A stretch of 50,111 nt of DNA from Proteobacteria bacterium UBA2363. GTDB lineage: Bacteria > Pseudomonadota > Gammaproteobacteria > Xanthomonadales > UBA2363. The stretch lies in the NCBI GenBank assembly GCA_002344355.1, contig DDTN01000050.1:1-50111 (forward strand). Direction: 5' to 3'. This document shows, in pieces, positions 7,588-15,312 of the stretch. The stretch's first letter is position 1; every line of letters begins with the position of its first letter. The translations under genes were made by a program, and so were the position numbers. A model generated the notes under the pieces. The model was not told where the DNA came from and made no database searches. It saw only the letters and a program-made list of their open reading frames with translations.

Positions 7588-8529
7588 TCAGCGGGGCGCC
7601 GGCGCGAGCAGGGCCTCCAGCACCGCCATCCGCACGGCGACGCCGTTGCCGACCTGCGCCAGGATCATCGAGCGCGGTCCGTCGGCGACCTCCGAGGCGA
7701 TCTCGACGCCGCGGTTGATCGGGCCCGGGTGCAGGACGATGGCATGCGGCGCCGCCCGCGCCAGGCGCGCCGTGGTCAGCCCCCAGTCGGCGTGGAAGGC
7801 CGCCGGATCCGGACTGCCGCCCTGGGCCATGCGCTCGTGCTGGACGCGCAGCGCCATCACCACGTCGGCGCCGGCGAGCGCCGGCTCCAGCTGCTCGAAG
7901 CGCTGCACGGCCGGATCGTCGAGATCGTCGGCGTGCAGGGCCGCGGGCGCCGCCACCCGCAGCGCGCCGACCCCGAGCAGCCGCAGGAGCTTGAGGTTGG
8001 AGCGGGCCACGCGCGAGTGCCGGATGTCGCCGACCACGGTGACGGTCAGGCCCGACCAGTCGCCCAGGCACTGGCGCATGGTCAGCGCATCGAGCAGGGC
8101 CTGGGTCGGGTGTGCGCGGCGGCCGCTGCCGGCGTTCACCAGGGGCACGTCCGGACCGATCGCGGCCGCCAGCGCCGCCACCGCGTCGTCGTCGGCGTGG
8201 CGCACCACGAAGGCGTCGGTGCCCATGGCGTGCAGGGTGCGCCAGGTGTCGAGCAGGGTCTCGCCCTTGGCGGTCGACGAGGTGTGGGCGTGGAAGTCGA
8301 CCACCTCGGCGCCCAGCCGGCGCGCCGCCAGCGCGAACGAGACCCGGGTCCGGGTGGAGTTCTCGAAGAACAGGTTGACCACGGTGCGGCCGGCCAGCGT
8401 GTCCAGCGCGGGCGCCCGCCCGCCGGCGACCTCCCGCAGGGCCTGCGCGCGGTCGAGCAGCGCCAGGGCGGTGGCGCGGTCGAGGTCGTCGATGTCGGTG
8501 AGCTGGCGCAGCACGGGGGTCGGGCTCAT
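7588..8529 (-). CDS. pyrB: aspartate carbamoyltransferase catalytic chain
   Basis: Condenses carbamoyl phosphate and aspartate in the second step of pyrimidine synthesis; 313 residues. The carbamoyl-phosphate site STRTR is at 58-62, HPTQ at 140-143, GDIRHSRVARS about 167-177 and HPGPINRG at 267-274. No pyrI regulatory gene or inactive dihydroorotase gene is adjacent. The start at 8529 (MSPTPVLRQL) lies only 5 nt after the ruvX stop, so it is probably translated from the yqgE-ruvX-pyrB message. Confidence 0.97.
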   Translation of the reverse strand: MSPTPVLRQLTDIDDLDRATALALLDRAQALREVAGGRAPALDTLAGRTVVNLFFENSTRTRVSFALAARRLGAEVVDFHAHTSSTAKGETLLDTWRTLHAMGTDAFVVRHADDDAVAALAAAIGPDVPLVNAGSGRRAHPTQALLDALTMRQCLGDWSGLTVTVVGDIRHSRVARSNLKLLRLLGVGALRVAAPAALHADDLDDPAVQRFEQLEPALAGADVVMALRVQHERMAQGGSPDPAAFHADWGLTTARLARAAPHAIVLHPGPINRGVEIASEVADGPRSMILAQVGNGVAVRMAVLEALLAPAPR

Positions 8530-8534
8530 GGCGG

Positions 8535-9002
8535 TCAGGCGGGCGGGGGCGGGGCGGCGGGCAACCAGGCGCCCGGGTCGTCGTAGAAGCGTTCGATCAG
8601 CACCGCGGCGGCATCGGCATCGAGCAGGTCGGCATCGCCGCGGCGCAGGCGGCCCTCGCCGCGGGCCCGGGCGAAGCGGCGGGCCGCCTCCTGCGAGCTG
8701 TGGCGCTCGTCGACCTCCAGCACCGGCAGGCCGAAGCGGGCGCGCAAGGCGCGGGCGAAGCCGCGGGCGAGGTCGCTGGCGGCCTGTTCGCCGCCGTCCA
8801 GGGTCAGCGGCCGGCCGACCAGCAGCGCCTGCGGCCGCCACTGCGCCAGCAGCGGCGCCAGCAGGTCCAGCGCCCGGGCGTGCGAGGGATTGTCGACCAC
8901 GGCCAGGCGGCGGCCGTCGCCGGTGAAGCGCTGGCCGACGGCGACGCCGATCCGGCGGCTGCCGACGTCGAAGGCGAGCACGGTCTCGGGGATCTCGGCC
9001 AT
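8535..9002 (-). CDS. ruvX: Holliday junction resolvase-like nuclease / pre-16S rRNA nuclease RuvX (YqgF)
   Basis: RNase H-fold protein of 155 residues in the YqgF family, implicated in 16S rRNA 5'-end processing. The first acidic motif FDVGSRRIGVAVG puts Asp12 in the active site. LLVGRPL, VDERHSS and DADAAAVLIERF carry the remaining conserved residues. I start at 9002 (MAEIPETVLAFD); an upstream in-frame ATG at 9068 would overlap yqgE and add a proline-rich tail. It lies between yqgE and pyrB, an arrangement common in Xanthomonadales. Confidence 0.95.
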   Translation of the reverse strand: MAEIPETVLAFDVGSRRIGVAVGQRFTGDGRRLAVVDNPSHARALDLLAPLLAQWRPQALLVGRPLTLDGGEQAASDLARGFARALRARFGLPVLEVDERHSSQEAARRFARARGEGRLRRGDADLLDADAAAVLIERFYDDPGAWLPAAPPPPA

Positions 9003-9051
9003 GGCCACGGGACGGGATCCGGCGGGTCGGCCGCGAACGGGGGGCGGCGGC

Positions 9052-9618
9052 TCAGGCGTGGCCGGCATAGCCGGTCAGGCGGCCCGGGTCGACGCCCAGC
9101 TGGCGCGCGGCGGCCTGCCAGCGCTCGGCCAGCGGCATCTCGAACAGCAGGTCGGCGCGGCTGGGCACGGTCAGCCAGGCGTTGGCCAGCAGCTCCTGTT
9201 CGAGCTGGCCGGCGGACCAGCCGGCGTAGCCGAGGGCGAACAGCCAGGGGCCGGCCAGGCTGCCATCGGCCACCGCCGCCAGGATGTCGCGCGAGGTGGT
9301 CAGCACCAGGCCGTCGCCGATCTCCAGGCTCGAGTCCCATGCGCGGCCATCGCCGCCATGCAGGACGAAGCCGCGCTCCGGGTGCACCGGGCCGCCGGAC
9401 AGCACCGGCCGGTCGCCGGTCGCGCGGTCGTGTCCGCCGAGGCCGAGCTCCTCCAGGACGTCGCCCAGGCGCATGCCGGACGGCCGGTTCACCACCAGGC
9501 CGAGGGCGCCGTCGGCGTCGTGCTGGCACAGGTAGGTGACGCTGCGCTCGAAGCGGGAGTCGGCCATCGCCGGCATCGCCACCAGCAGTTGCCCGGTCAG
9601 GTAGGGTCCGTTCGCCAT
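9052..9618 (-). CDS. yqgE: YqgE/AlgH (DUF179) family protein
   Basis: A 188-residue cytoplasmic protein of the YqgE/AlgH family, of uncertain molecular function and usually paired with ruvX. Family features are LTGQLLVAMPAMADSRFERSV, ALGLVVNRPS, SGGPVHPERGFVLH and FALGYAGWSAGQLE. The start at 9618 is chosen because an excellent -10 element (TACAAT) lies exactly 6 nt upstream, which implies a leaderless message; a frame extension to 9645 would place the start upstream of that promoter. It is downstream of tonB with a 33-bp gap and followed by ruvX after 49 bp. Confidence 0.94.
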   Translation of the reverse strand: MANGPYLTGQLLVAMPAMADSRFERSVTYLCQHDADGALGLVVNRPSGMRLGDVLEELGLGGHDRATGDRPVLSGGPVHPERGFVLHGGDGRAWDSSLEIGDGLVLTTSRDILAAVADGSLAGPWLFALGYAGWSAGQLEQELLANAWLTVPSRADLLFEMPLAERWQAAARQLGVDPGRLTGYAGHA

Positions 9619-9624
9619 GGCGGC

Positions 9625-9630
9625 ATTGTA
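9625..9630 (-). promoter_or_regulatory. TACAAT -10 element placed for a leaderless yqgE mRNA
   Basis: On the minus strand TACAAT (five of six consensus bases) is followed by GCCGCC and then the yqgE ATG. A start site at the usual 6-7 nt downstream would be the A of the ATG. There is no recognisable -35 and no Shine-Dalgarno. Confidence 0.5.
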
Positions 9631-9651
9631 GGCCAGCTCGGGCACCCGGCC

Positions 9652-10518
9652 TCAGCGGTGCCGCAGGACGTCGCCGGGCAGGAACTGCCAGGTCCGGGTG
9701 ATGTGCAGGATGTCGGCGCGTCGGCTCGGGTCGGGGTGGTCGGGCAGCGGATTGAACGGCGCCGACAGGCGCACGATCTGGCGCGCCGCCTCGTCGAGGA
9801 TCCGGTGGCCGCTGGATTGCACGATCTCGATGCTCTCGACGCTGCCGTCGCGCCAGATCGCCACGGTCAGGATCAGGTTGCCGTGCAGCTGCTGCTCGCG
9901 CGCCTCGGTGGGATAGTTGAGGTTGCCGACCCGCTCGACCCGCGCCACCCAGGCACGCATGTAGGCGGCGTAGTGGTCGGCGCGGGTCTGCGCGGAGATG
10001 AAGTGGCGCAGCGGCCGGCGCGCGTAGCGCTGGTCGATCTCGGCACGCTCGGCCGCGAGCCGGGCCTGTTCCAGGCGCAGGCGCTGCAAGTTGTCGTCCT
10101 CCGGCAGCGGCAGGTCGGTGCGCTCGCGCGGGCTGTGCGCGGGCGCCAGCTCCGGGCGCGCCGCCCGGGTCGCGACCACCGGCGCCGGGCGCTCGTCGGT
10201 CGGCCGGGGCGCGCTCTGCCGGCGCTCGAGCTCGGCGCTGCCCTCGACCGGCAGGGTCACCGGCGAACTGGCGACGGCGCTGGGCCGCGCCTTCTCGTCG
10301 AGGGTGCCGCCGCCCTCCTGGTTGGCCTGGGCGAGGAAGTCGGCCTGGTCGGGCGCCTGCTGGGTCGAACTGGCCACCAGCATGACGTCCAGGGTCGGCG
10401 TGGCCGGGGGCGGTCTGGGTGCCGTGAAGCCGACGCCGAGCAGGACCACGGCGTGGACGATGGCGCTGAACACCACCGTCAGGGTCAGCCGCTCGCCGCC
10501 GCCGTCCGGGCCGGTCAT
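9652..10518 (-). CDS. tonB: TonB-family energy transducer
   Basis: A 288-residue inner-membrane protein that would transmit proton-motive force to outer-membrane TonB-dependent receptors. One N-terminal membrane segment lies about residues 11-31, followed by a Pro-containing periplasmic linker. The C-terminal TonB domain is recognised by YPTEAREQQLHGNLILTVAIW, DGSVESIEIVQSSGH and LDEAARQIVRLSAPFNPLP. The start at 10518 (MTGPDGGGE) places the membrane segment correctly; upstream frame is not TonB-like. exbB/exbD are not in the window. The Oar-like receptor at 42.8 kb is a candidate client. Confidence 0.9.
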   Translation of the reverse strand: MTGPDGGGERLTLTVVFSAIVHAVVLLGVGFTAPRPPPATPTLDVMLVASSTQQAPDQADFLAQANQEGGGTLDEKARPSAVASSPVTLPVEGSAELERRQSAPRPTDERPAPVVATRAARPELAPAHSPRERTDLPLPEDDNLQRLRLEQARLAAERAEIDQRYARRPLRHFISAQTRADHYAAYMRAWVARVERVGNLNYPTEAREQQLHGNLILTVAIWRDGSVESIEIVQSSGHRILDEAARQIVRLSAPFNPLPDHPDPSRRADILHITRTWQFLPGDVLRHR

Positions 10519-10684
10519 GGCGGCGCCGCCGCCGGGCGCCGGGTGGCGGCGGACATGGCCTGGCGGCGAAGCGGCCGCGCAAGCCTTTGATTCGACGGGA
10601 GCGCGTCCGGACCTGCGCCGGTCGGGCGACCCGGAAAACGACCAGGACGGCCGTCCTTCGACACGCTGCTGGACAGGTCCGGGC

Positions 10685-11635
10685 TCATCGGCCGCGCCGG
10701 GCCTCGAGCGCGTCCAGCAACAGGCCGGCGATGTTGAGGCCGCACTGGGCATCGAGTTCGCGGACGCCGGTCGGGCTGGTGACGTTGACCTCGGTGAGCC
10801 AGTCGCCGATGACGTCCAGGCCCACGAACAGCAGTCCGCGCCGGACCAGCTCGGGTGCGACCTGGGCGACGATCCAGCGGTCGCGGTCGGACAGCGGCCG
10901 GGCCTCGCCGCGGCCGCCGCGCGCCAGGTTGCCCCGGAAGTCGCTGCCCTGCGGGATCCGCGCCAGGCAGTAGGGCACCGCCTCGCCATCGACCACCAGG
11001 ATGCGCTTGTCGCCCTGGTCGATCTCCGGCAGCCAGCGTTGCGCCATCGCCAGGCTGCGGCCGCCGTCGGTCAGGGTCTCCAGGATCACGTTCAGGTTGG
11101 GGTCGTCGGCCTGCGCCCGGAACACGCCGCGGCCGCCCATGCCGTCCAGCGGCTTGAGCACGGCGACGCCTTCGGCCTCGACGAAGCCGCGCAGCAGGTC
11201 GGGGTCGCGTGCCACCCGGGTCGGCGGGCAGCACTGCGGGAAGTGCAGGGCGAACAGCTTCTCGTTGGCGTCGCGCAGGGACTGCGGGCGGTTCACCACG
11301 GTCACGCCCTCGCGCTCGGCGAGCTCGGCGATCAGGGTGTCGTACAGGTACTCGCGGTCGAACGGCGGGTCCTTGCGCAGCAGCAGGACGTCCATGCTGG
11401 CCAGCTCCCGCCACTGCCGGTCGCCGAGTGTGAACCAGTTCTCGGAAGCCTCCCGGACCGACAGCTCGGCGGTCCGGGCCCGGGGCGCGGCACCGTCGCA
11501 GGCCAGGTCGCCCTGCTCCAGGTAGTACAGTCGATGACCCCGGCGCGACGCCTCCAGGAGCATCGCGAAGGTGGTGTCCTTGACCGGCTTGATGGCCCGG
11601 ATCGGATCCATCAGCACGGCAATGGCGAGCGGCAT
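10685..11635 (-). CDS. gshB: glutathione synthetase
   Basis: ATP-grasp ligase that adds glycine to gamma-glutamylcysteine. The start at 11635 gives 316 residues, the family length. Signatures are VLMDPI near the start, LRKDPPFDREYLY, LKPLDGMGGRGVF (ATP-grasp glycine loop) and the terminal DVIGDWLTEVNVTSPTG. A longer frame from 11680 adds 15 residues without family similarity. It is divergent from pilG, and the pair gshB/pilG is typical of this order. A 166-bp gap separates it from tonB downstream. Confidence 0.97.
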   Translation of the reverse strand: MPLAIAVLMDPIRAIKPVKDTTFAMLLEASRRGHRLYYLEQGDLACDGAAPRARTAELSVREASENWFTLGDRQWRELASMDVLLLRKDPPFDREYLYDTLIAELAEREGVTVVNRPQSLRDANEKLFALHFPQCCPPTRVARDPDLLRGFVEAEGVAVLKPLDGMGGRGVFRAQADDPNLNVILETLTDGGRSLAMAQRWLPEIDQGDKRILVVDGEAVPYCLARIPQGSDFRGNLARGGRGEARPLSDRDRWIVAQVAPELVRRGLLFVGLDVIGDWLTEVNVTSPTGVRELDAQCGLNIAGLLLDALEARRGR

Positions 11636-11670
11636 GGTGTCGGCGTCCGGGCGCGGCGGAATCGGCCAGA

Positions 11671-11676
11671 AGGATA
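11671..11676 (-). promoter_or_regulatory. -10-like element TATCCT for gshB
   Basis: On the minus strand TGTTATCCT has TATCCT plus an upstream TG (extended -10 form). It is about 35 nt before the gshB ATG and lies in the relatively AT-rich divergent region shared with pilG. Confidence 0.3.
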
Positions 11677-11703
11677 ACATTCGTTACAGAGCGCCCGGAT
11701 TGC

Positions 11704-11732
11704 TTGACACCAGCAGGGAAGGGCCTTAAACA
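11704..11732 (+). promoter_or_regulatory. sigma-70-like promoter for the pilG operon
   Basis: A perfect -35 hexamer TTGACA (11704-11709) is followed by a 17-bp spacer and TAAACA (11727-11732), a weak -10 with three of six consensus bases. It lies about 48 nt upstream of the pilG start and would drive the chemosensory operon. It is the only perfect -35 hexamer I noticed in an intergenic region of this window. Confidence 0.5.
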
Positions 11733-11779
11733 GCCCGTGACGCCGCCTTGCCGCGGCGATCGACAGGGGACTTCGGAAC

Positions 11780-12196
11780 GTGGATCAGGCGCCGGCGACA
11801 GGCATGGACAACAGCGGCAGCATTGCCGGGCTGAAGGTGATGGTCATCGACGACTCCCGGACCATCCGGCGGTCGGCCGAGACCCTCCTCAAGAACGAAG
11901 GGTGCGAGGTCATCACCGCGAACGACGGGTTCGAGGCGCTGGCCAAGATCACCGATTACCAGCCGCACATCATCTTCGTGGACATCATGATGCCGCGCCT
12001 GGACGGCTACCAGACCTGCGCGCTGATCAAGAACAACCAGCTCTACCGTTCGACGCCGGTGATCATGCTGTCGTCGAAGGATGGCCTGTTCGACAAGGCC
12101 AGGGGCCGCATCGTCGGCTCCGAGGAATATCTCACCAAGCCGTTCACAAGGGACGAACTGCTCGGCGCGATCCGCCGCAACGTCGACCGCGGCTGA
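11780..12196 (+). CDS. pilG: type IV pilus response regulator PilG
   Basis: Stand-alone CheY-like receiver of the Pil-Chp system, 138 residues. In Pseudomonas PilG is the main output that promotes pilus extension and twitching. The acidic pocket is VMVIDDSRTIRR, the phosphoacceptor is in FVDIMMPRLDGYQ, and LTKPF carries the conserved lysine. The GTG at 11780 is preceded by AGGGGA; the ATG at 11804 (MDNSGSIAG) is an alternative that matches the length of homologues. First gene of a plus-strand run through chpC. Confidence 0.95.
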   Translation: MDQAPATGMDNSGSIAGLKVMVIDDSRTIRRSAETLLKNEGCEVITANDGFEALAKITDYQPHIIFVDIMMPRLDGYQTCALIKNNQLYRSTPVIMLSSKDGLFDKARGRIVGSEEYLTKPFTRDELLGAIRRNVDRG

Positions 12197-12228
12197 AACC
12201 AGGAACAGGGACGTCAAGGAGTTCCCCC

Positions 12229-12594
12229 GTGGCACACATCCTCATCATCGACGACTCGCCGACCGAGACCCAGATCTACCGGGGCATCCTCGAGAAGCAC
12301 GGCCACCAGGTGTCCTCGGCCGGACATGCCGAAGAGGGCATCGCGGCCGCCAAGCGCGAGCATCCCGACCTCATCCTCATGGACGTGGTCATGCCCGGCA
12401 TGAACGGCTTCCAGGCCACCCGCAGCCTCAGCAAGGACCCCGAGACCTCGGCGATCCCGGTCATCATCCTGAGCAGCAAGAGCATGGAGACCGACCGCAT
12501 CTGGGGCCTGCGCCAGGGCGCGCGCGACTACCTGGTCAAGCCGGCCAGGGAGAACGACCTGATCGAGCGCGTCAACGCCGCGCTCGGCGGCTAG
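12229..12594 (+). CDS. pilH: type IV pilus response regulator PilH
   Basis: Second CheY-like receiver, 121 residues, which in Pseudomonas opposes or drains phosphate from the PilG branch. The N-terminus is ILIIDDSPTE, the acceptor is in LILMDVVMPGMNGFQATR, and IWGLRQGARDYLVKPA carries the conserved lysine and a segment typical of PilH. The GTG start at 12229 is fixed by the strong Shine-Dalgarno AAGGAG at 12216-12221, spaced 7 nt. pilI begins 10 nt after its stop. Confidence 0.95.
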   Translation: MAHILIIDDSPTETQIYRGILEKHGHQVSSAGHAEEGIAAAKREHPDLILMDVVMPGMNGFQATRSLSKDPETSAIPVIILSSKSMETDRIWGLRQGARDYLVKPARENDLIERVNAALGG

Positions 12595-12604
12595 GGCCGA
12601 CGCG

Positions 12605-13162
12605 ATGGCAGGGGAGCTGACCACCACGGCCTATGCGGTGCTGCTCGACTACGAGCGGCGCGCGCTCGAGCATCGCGCCGAGGCGCCGGCCTCGCAGCAG
12701 GCCGGGCCGCAGCTGTGGCGCGGACTCAGCTTTTCCGTGCAGGGCATCGAGACGGTCTCGGCGATCGGCGAGATCGCCGAGATCCTGGTGCCGCCGTCGC
12801 TGACCTTCGTGCCCGGCGCGCAACCGTGGCTGCGCGGCATCGCCAACCTGCGCGGCACCCTGCTCACCGTGGTCGACCTCGGCCACTTCCTGTTCGACAA
12901 GCCGACCCAGTACGACGACCGCAACCGCGTGCTGGTGGTGCGCCAGCGCGGCACCGCCGCGACCGGGCTGCTGGTCAGCGCCGTGCTCGGCCAGCGCGCC
13001 TTCGACGAGGCCGACGCGGTGGTCGCCGAGGATGTCGTCGATCCGCGCATGCTGACCTACGTCCCGTACGCATTCGCCGATGGCGCCGGTGAGCGCTTCT
13101 GGCCGGTGCTGTCCCTGCCGACCCTGTTGCGGGCGCAGGCCTTTCTCGACGCGGCGGCCTGA
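12605..13162 (+). CDS. pilI: CheW-like adaptor PilI
   Basis: A 185-residue CheW-domain scaffold coupling the receptor PilJ to the kinase ChpA at the pole. CheW-type features are WRGLSFSVQGIETVSAIGEIAEIL near the start, WLRGIANLRGTLLTVVDLGHFL in the middle (the conserved NLRG loop) and the C-terminal FWPVLSLPTLL. It lies between pilH and pilJ in the standard operon order. Confidence 0.93.
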   Translation: MAGELTTTAYAVLLDYERRALEHRAEAPASQQAGPQLWRGLSFSVQGIETVSAIGEIAEILVPPSLTFVPGAQPWLRGIANLRGTLLTVVDLGHFLFDKPTQYDDRNRVLVVRQRGTAATGLLVSAVLGQRAFDEADAVVAEDVVDPRMLTYVPYAFADGAGERFWPVLSLPTLLRAQAFLDAAA

Positions 13163-13204
13163 CCCCGGCCGGCGTGGATCACATGTTCTGGGAGGAACAC
13201 TGTC

Positions 13205-15283
13205 ATGGCTAGCTCCAAAGCACGGACGCCCGGCTCGCGCTCCAGCGGATTCAAGTTCTGGGCGGCGTTGCTGATCATCGCCCTGGCCGTCTTCGTCGCC
13301 AACTTCTGGCTCGGCCAGCAGCTCACCGCCACGGTCTCCGGCGCGACCGCCAACGCCAGCCGCCTGCAGGTGACCTCGCTGCGCGTCGCCGGCTACGCCG
13401 AACGCGCCGCCCGCGGCAACGATGTGGCCTTCGAGGAACTGAACACCGCCCTCAACACCGGCACCAGCACGCTCGCGGAGCTGGACGCGGTGCGCGGCCA
13501 GGGCGACGGCCAGGTCGGCCAGAGCCAGGACACCCTCGCCACCGCCTGGGGCGCGCTGAGCGGCGCCGCCCGCCAGGTCCTCGAGCGGCGCCAGGCGGTG
13601 CTCGACGCCACCCAGGCCGCGCAGACCCTGCAGGAGGGCCTGCCGGTCGTGCAGCAGCGGATGAACGACGTGGTCCGAGCCCTGGCCGAGCGCGGCAGCG
13701 CCCAGCAGGTGTTCGTGGCCTCCAACCAGCTGCTGCTGATCGACCGCATGCTGCGGCGCACCGGCGACGTGCTGAACGCCAACCGCGGCGTCGATGCCGC
13801 CGCCGAGGGCGTCTCCCGCGACGGCACGATCTTCGGCCAGGTCGTCGACGCCCTGCTCAACGGCAATGCCGACCTCGGCATCCGCCCGGTCGACATCGCC
13901 GCCGCCCGCGCCGGCCTGGCCGAGGCCACCCAGGCCTGGGAGCAGCTGGCGCCCAGCCTGGTCGCGCTGTCCGCGGGCGCCACCAGCATCGGCGCCGCGC
14001 GCAACGCCGCCGAGAGCGCCCGTATCGAAAGCGAGAACATGCTGCTGGCGGGCAACCAGCACGGCCGCGTCTGGGAGGAGTCGGCGGCCCGCCGGCCGTT
14101 CCCGAACCTGCTCTGGGGCTTCGCGTCGGGTCTGCTGGCGCTGATCTCGCTGATCGGCCTCGGCCTGTCGTTCTGGGCCACCGAGCGGCGCCGCTTCCAG
14201 GAGACCAACGAGCTCAACCAGCGCAACCAGGAGGCGATTCTGCGCCTGCTCGACGAGATGGGCTCGCTGGCGGACGGCGACCTCACCGTGCAGGCGACCG
14301 TCACCGAGGACATCACCGGCGCCATCGCCGACTCGATGAACTACACCGTCGAGCAGCTGCGCAGCCTGGTCGGCACCCTGACCACGACCTCCTCGCAGGT
14401 GGCCGAGTCGTCCCAGGAGACCCTGGACACCGCCGCGCGCCTGGCGCAGTCGGCGGAACAGCAGGCGCGCCAGGTCGGTGCCGCCACCCAGTCGGTCACC
14501 GAGATGGCGCGTTCGATCGCCGCGGTGTCGGACAACGCCTCCCGCTCGGCCGAGGTCGCGCAGCGCTCGGTGAGCATCGCCACCGAGGGCGCCCAGGTGG
14601 TCCGCGAGACCATCGCCGGCATGGACACCATCCGCGAGCAGATCCAGGAGACCTCGAAGCGCATCAAGCGCCTGGGCGAGTCCTCCCAGGAGATCGGCGC
14701 GATCGTCGAGCTGATCAACGACATCGCCGAGCAGACCAACATCCTGGCGCTGAACGCCGCCATCCAGGCGGCCTCGGCCGGCGAGGCCGGCCGCGGCTTC
14801 GCGGTGGTCGCCGACGAAGTGCAGCGACTGGCCGAGCGCGCCGGCAACGCGACCCGGCGAATCGAGACGCTGGTGCAGACCATCCAGAGCGACACCAACG
14901 AGGCGGTCGGCTCGATGGAGCAGACCACCGCCGGCGTGGTCCACGGCGCCCGGCTGGCCGAGAACGCCGGTCGCGCCCTGAACCAGATCGAGAACGTGTC
15001 GCAGGAGCTCGCCCAGCTCATCTCGCAGATCTCCGAGGCATCGCAGCAGCAGTCGCGCGGCGCCTCCGAGATCGCCGGCACCATGGACGCCATCCGGGGC
15101 TTCACCGACGACACCGCGACCGGCGCCAACCGCACCGCGCGTTCGGTCGGCAAGCTGGCCGAGCTGGCCGCCGGCCTGCGCCGCTCGGTCGCCGACTTCA
15201 AGCTGCCCACGGAGCTCTCCGAGGAGTTCGACGGCCCGTTCGACGCCGACGTGGTTTCGATGCCTGACGGCTCGGCCGACTGA
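13205..15283 (+). CDS. pilJ: type IV pilus methyl-accepting chemoreceptor PilJ
   Basis: A 692-residue membrane chemoreceptor. Transmembrane segments lie near residues 18-38 and 300-322, bracketing a periplasmic sensor region as in PilJ; a HAMP region follows. The cytoplasmic signalling tip is EQTNILALNAAIQAASAGEAG and the following GRGFAVVADEVQRLAERA, about residues 509-548. The Shine-Dalgarno GGGAGGAA lies 7 nt before the ATG. In Pseudomonas PilJ senses pilus/surface state. No methyltransferase or methylesterase gene follows, so adaptation by methylation would need enzymes encoded elsewhere. Confidence 0.95.
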   Translation: MASSKARTPGSRSSGFKFWAALLIIALAVFVANFWLGQQLTATVSGATANASRLQVTSLRVAGYAERAARGNDVAFEELNTALNTGTSTLAELDAVRGQGDGQVGQSQDTLATAWGALSGAARQVLERRQAVLDATQAAQTLQEGLPVVQQRMNDVVRALAERGSAQQVFVASNQLLLIDRMLRRTGDVLNANRGVDAAAEGVSRDGTIFGQVVDALLNGNADLGIRPVDIAAARAGLAEATQAWEQLAPSLVALSAGATSIGAARNAAESARIESENMLLAGNQHGRVWEESAARRPFPNLLWGFASGLLALISLIGLGLSFWATERRRFQETNELNQRNQEAILRLLDEMGSLADGDLTVQATVTEDITGAIADSMNYTVEQLRSLVGTLTTTSSQVAESSQETLDTAARLAQSAEQQARQVGAATQSVTEMARSIAAVSDNASRSAEVAQRSVSIATEGAQVVRETIAGMDTIREQIQETSKRIKRLGESSQEIGAIVELINDIAEQTNILALNAAIQAASAGEAGRGFAVVADEVQRLAERAGNATRRIETLVQTIQSDTNEAVGSMEQTTAGVVHGARLAENAGRALNQIENVSQELAQLISQISEASQQQSRGASEIAGTMDAIRGFTDDTATGANRTARSVGKLAELAAGLRRSVADFKLPTELSEEFDGPFDADVVSMPDGSAD

Positions 15284-15312
15284 CCCCGCCAGGCCCCCTG
15301 AGAGCGAGCGCG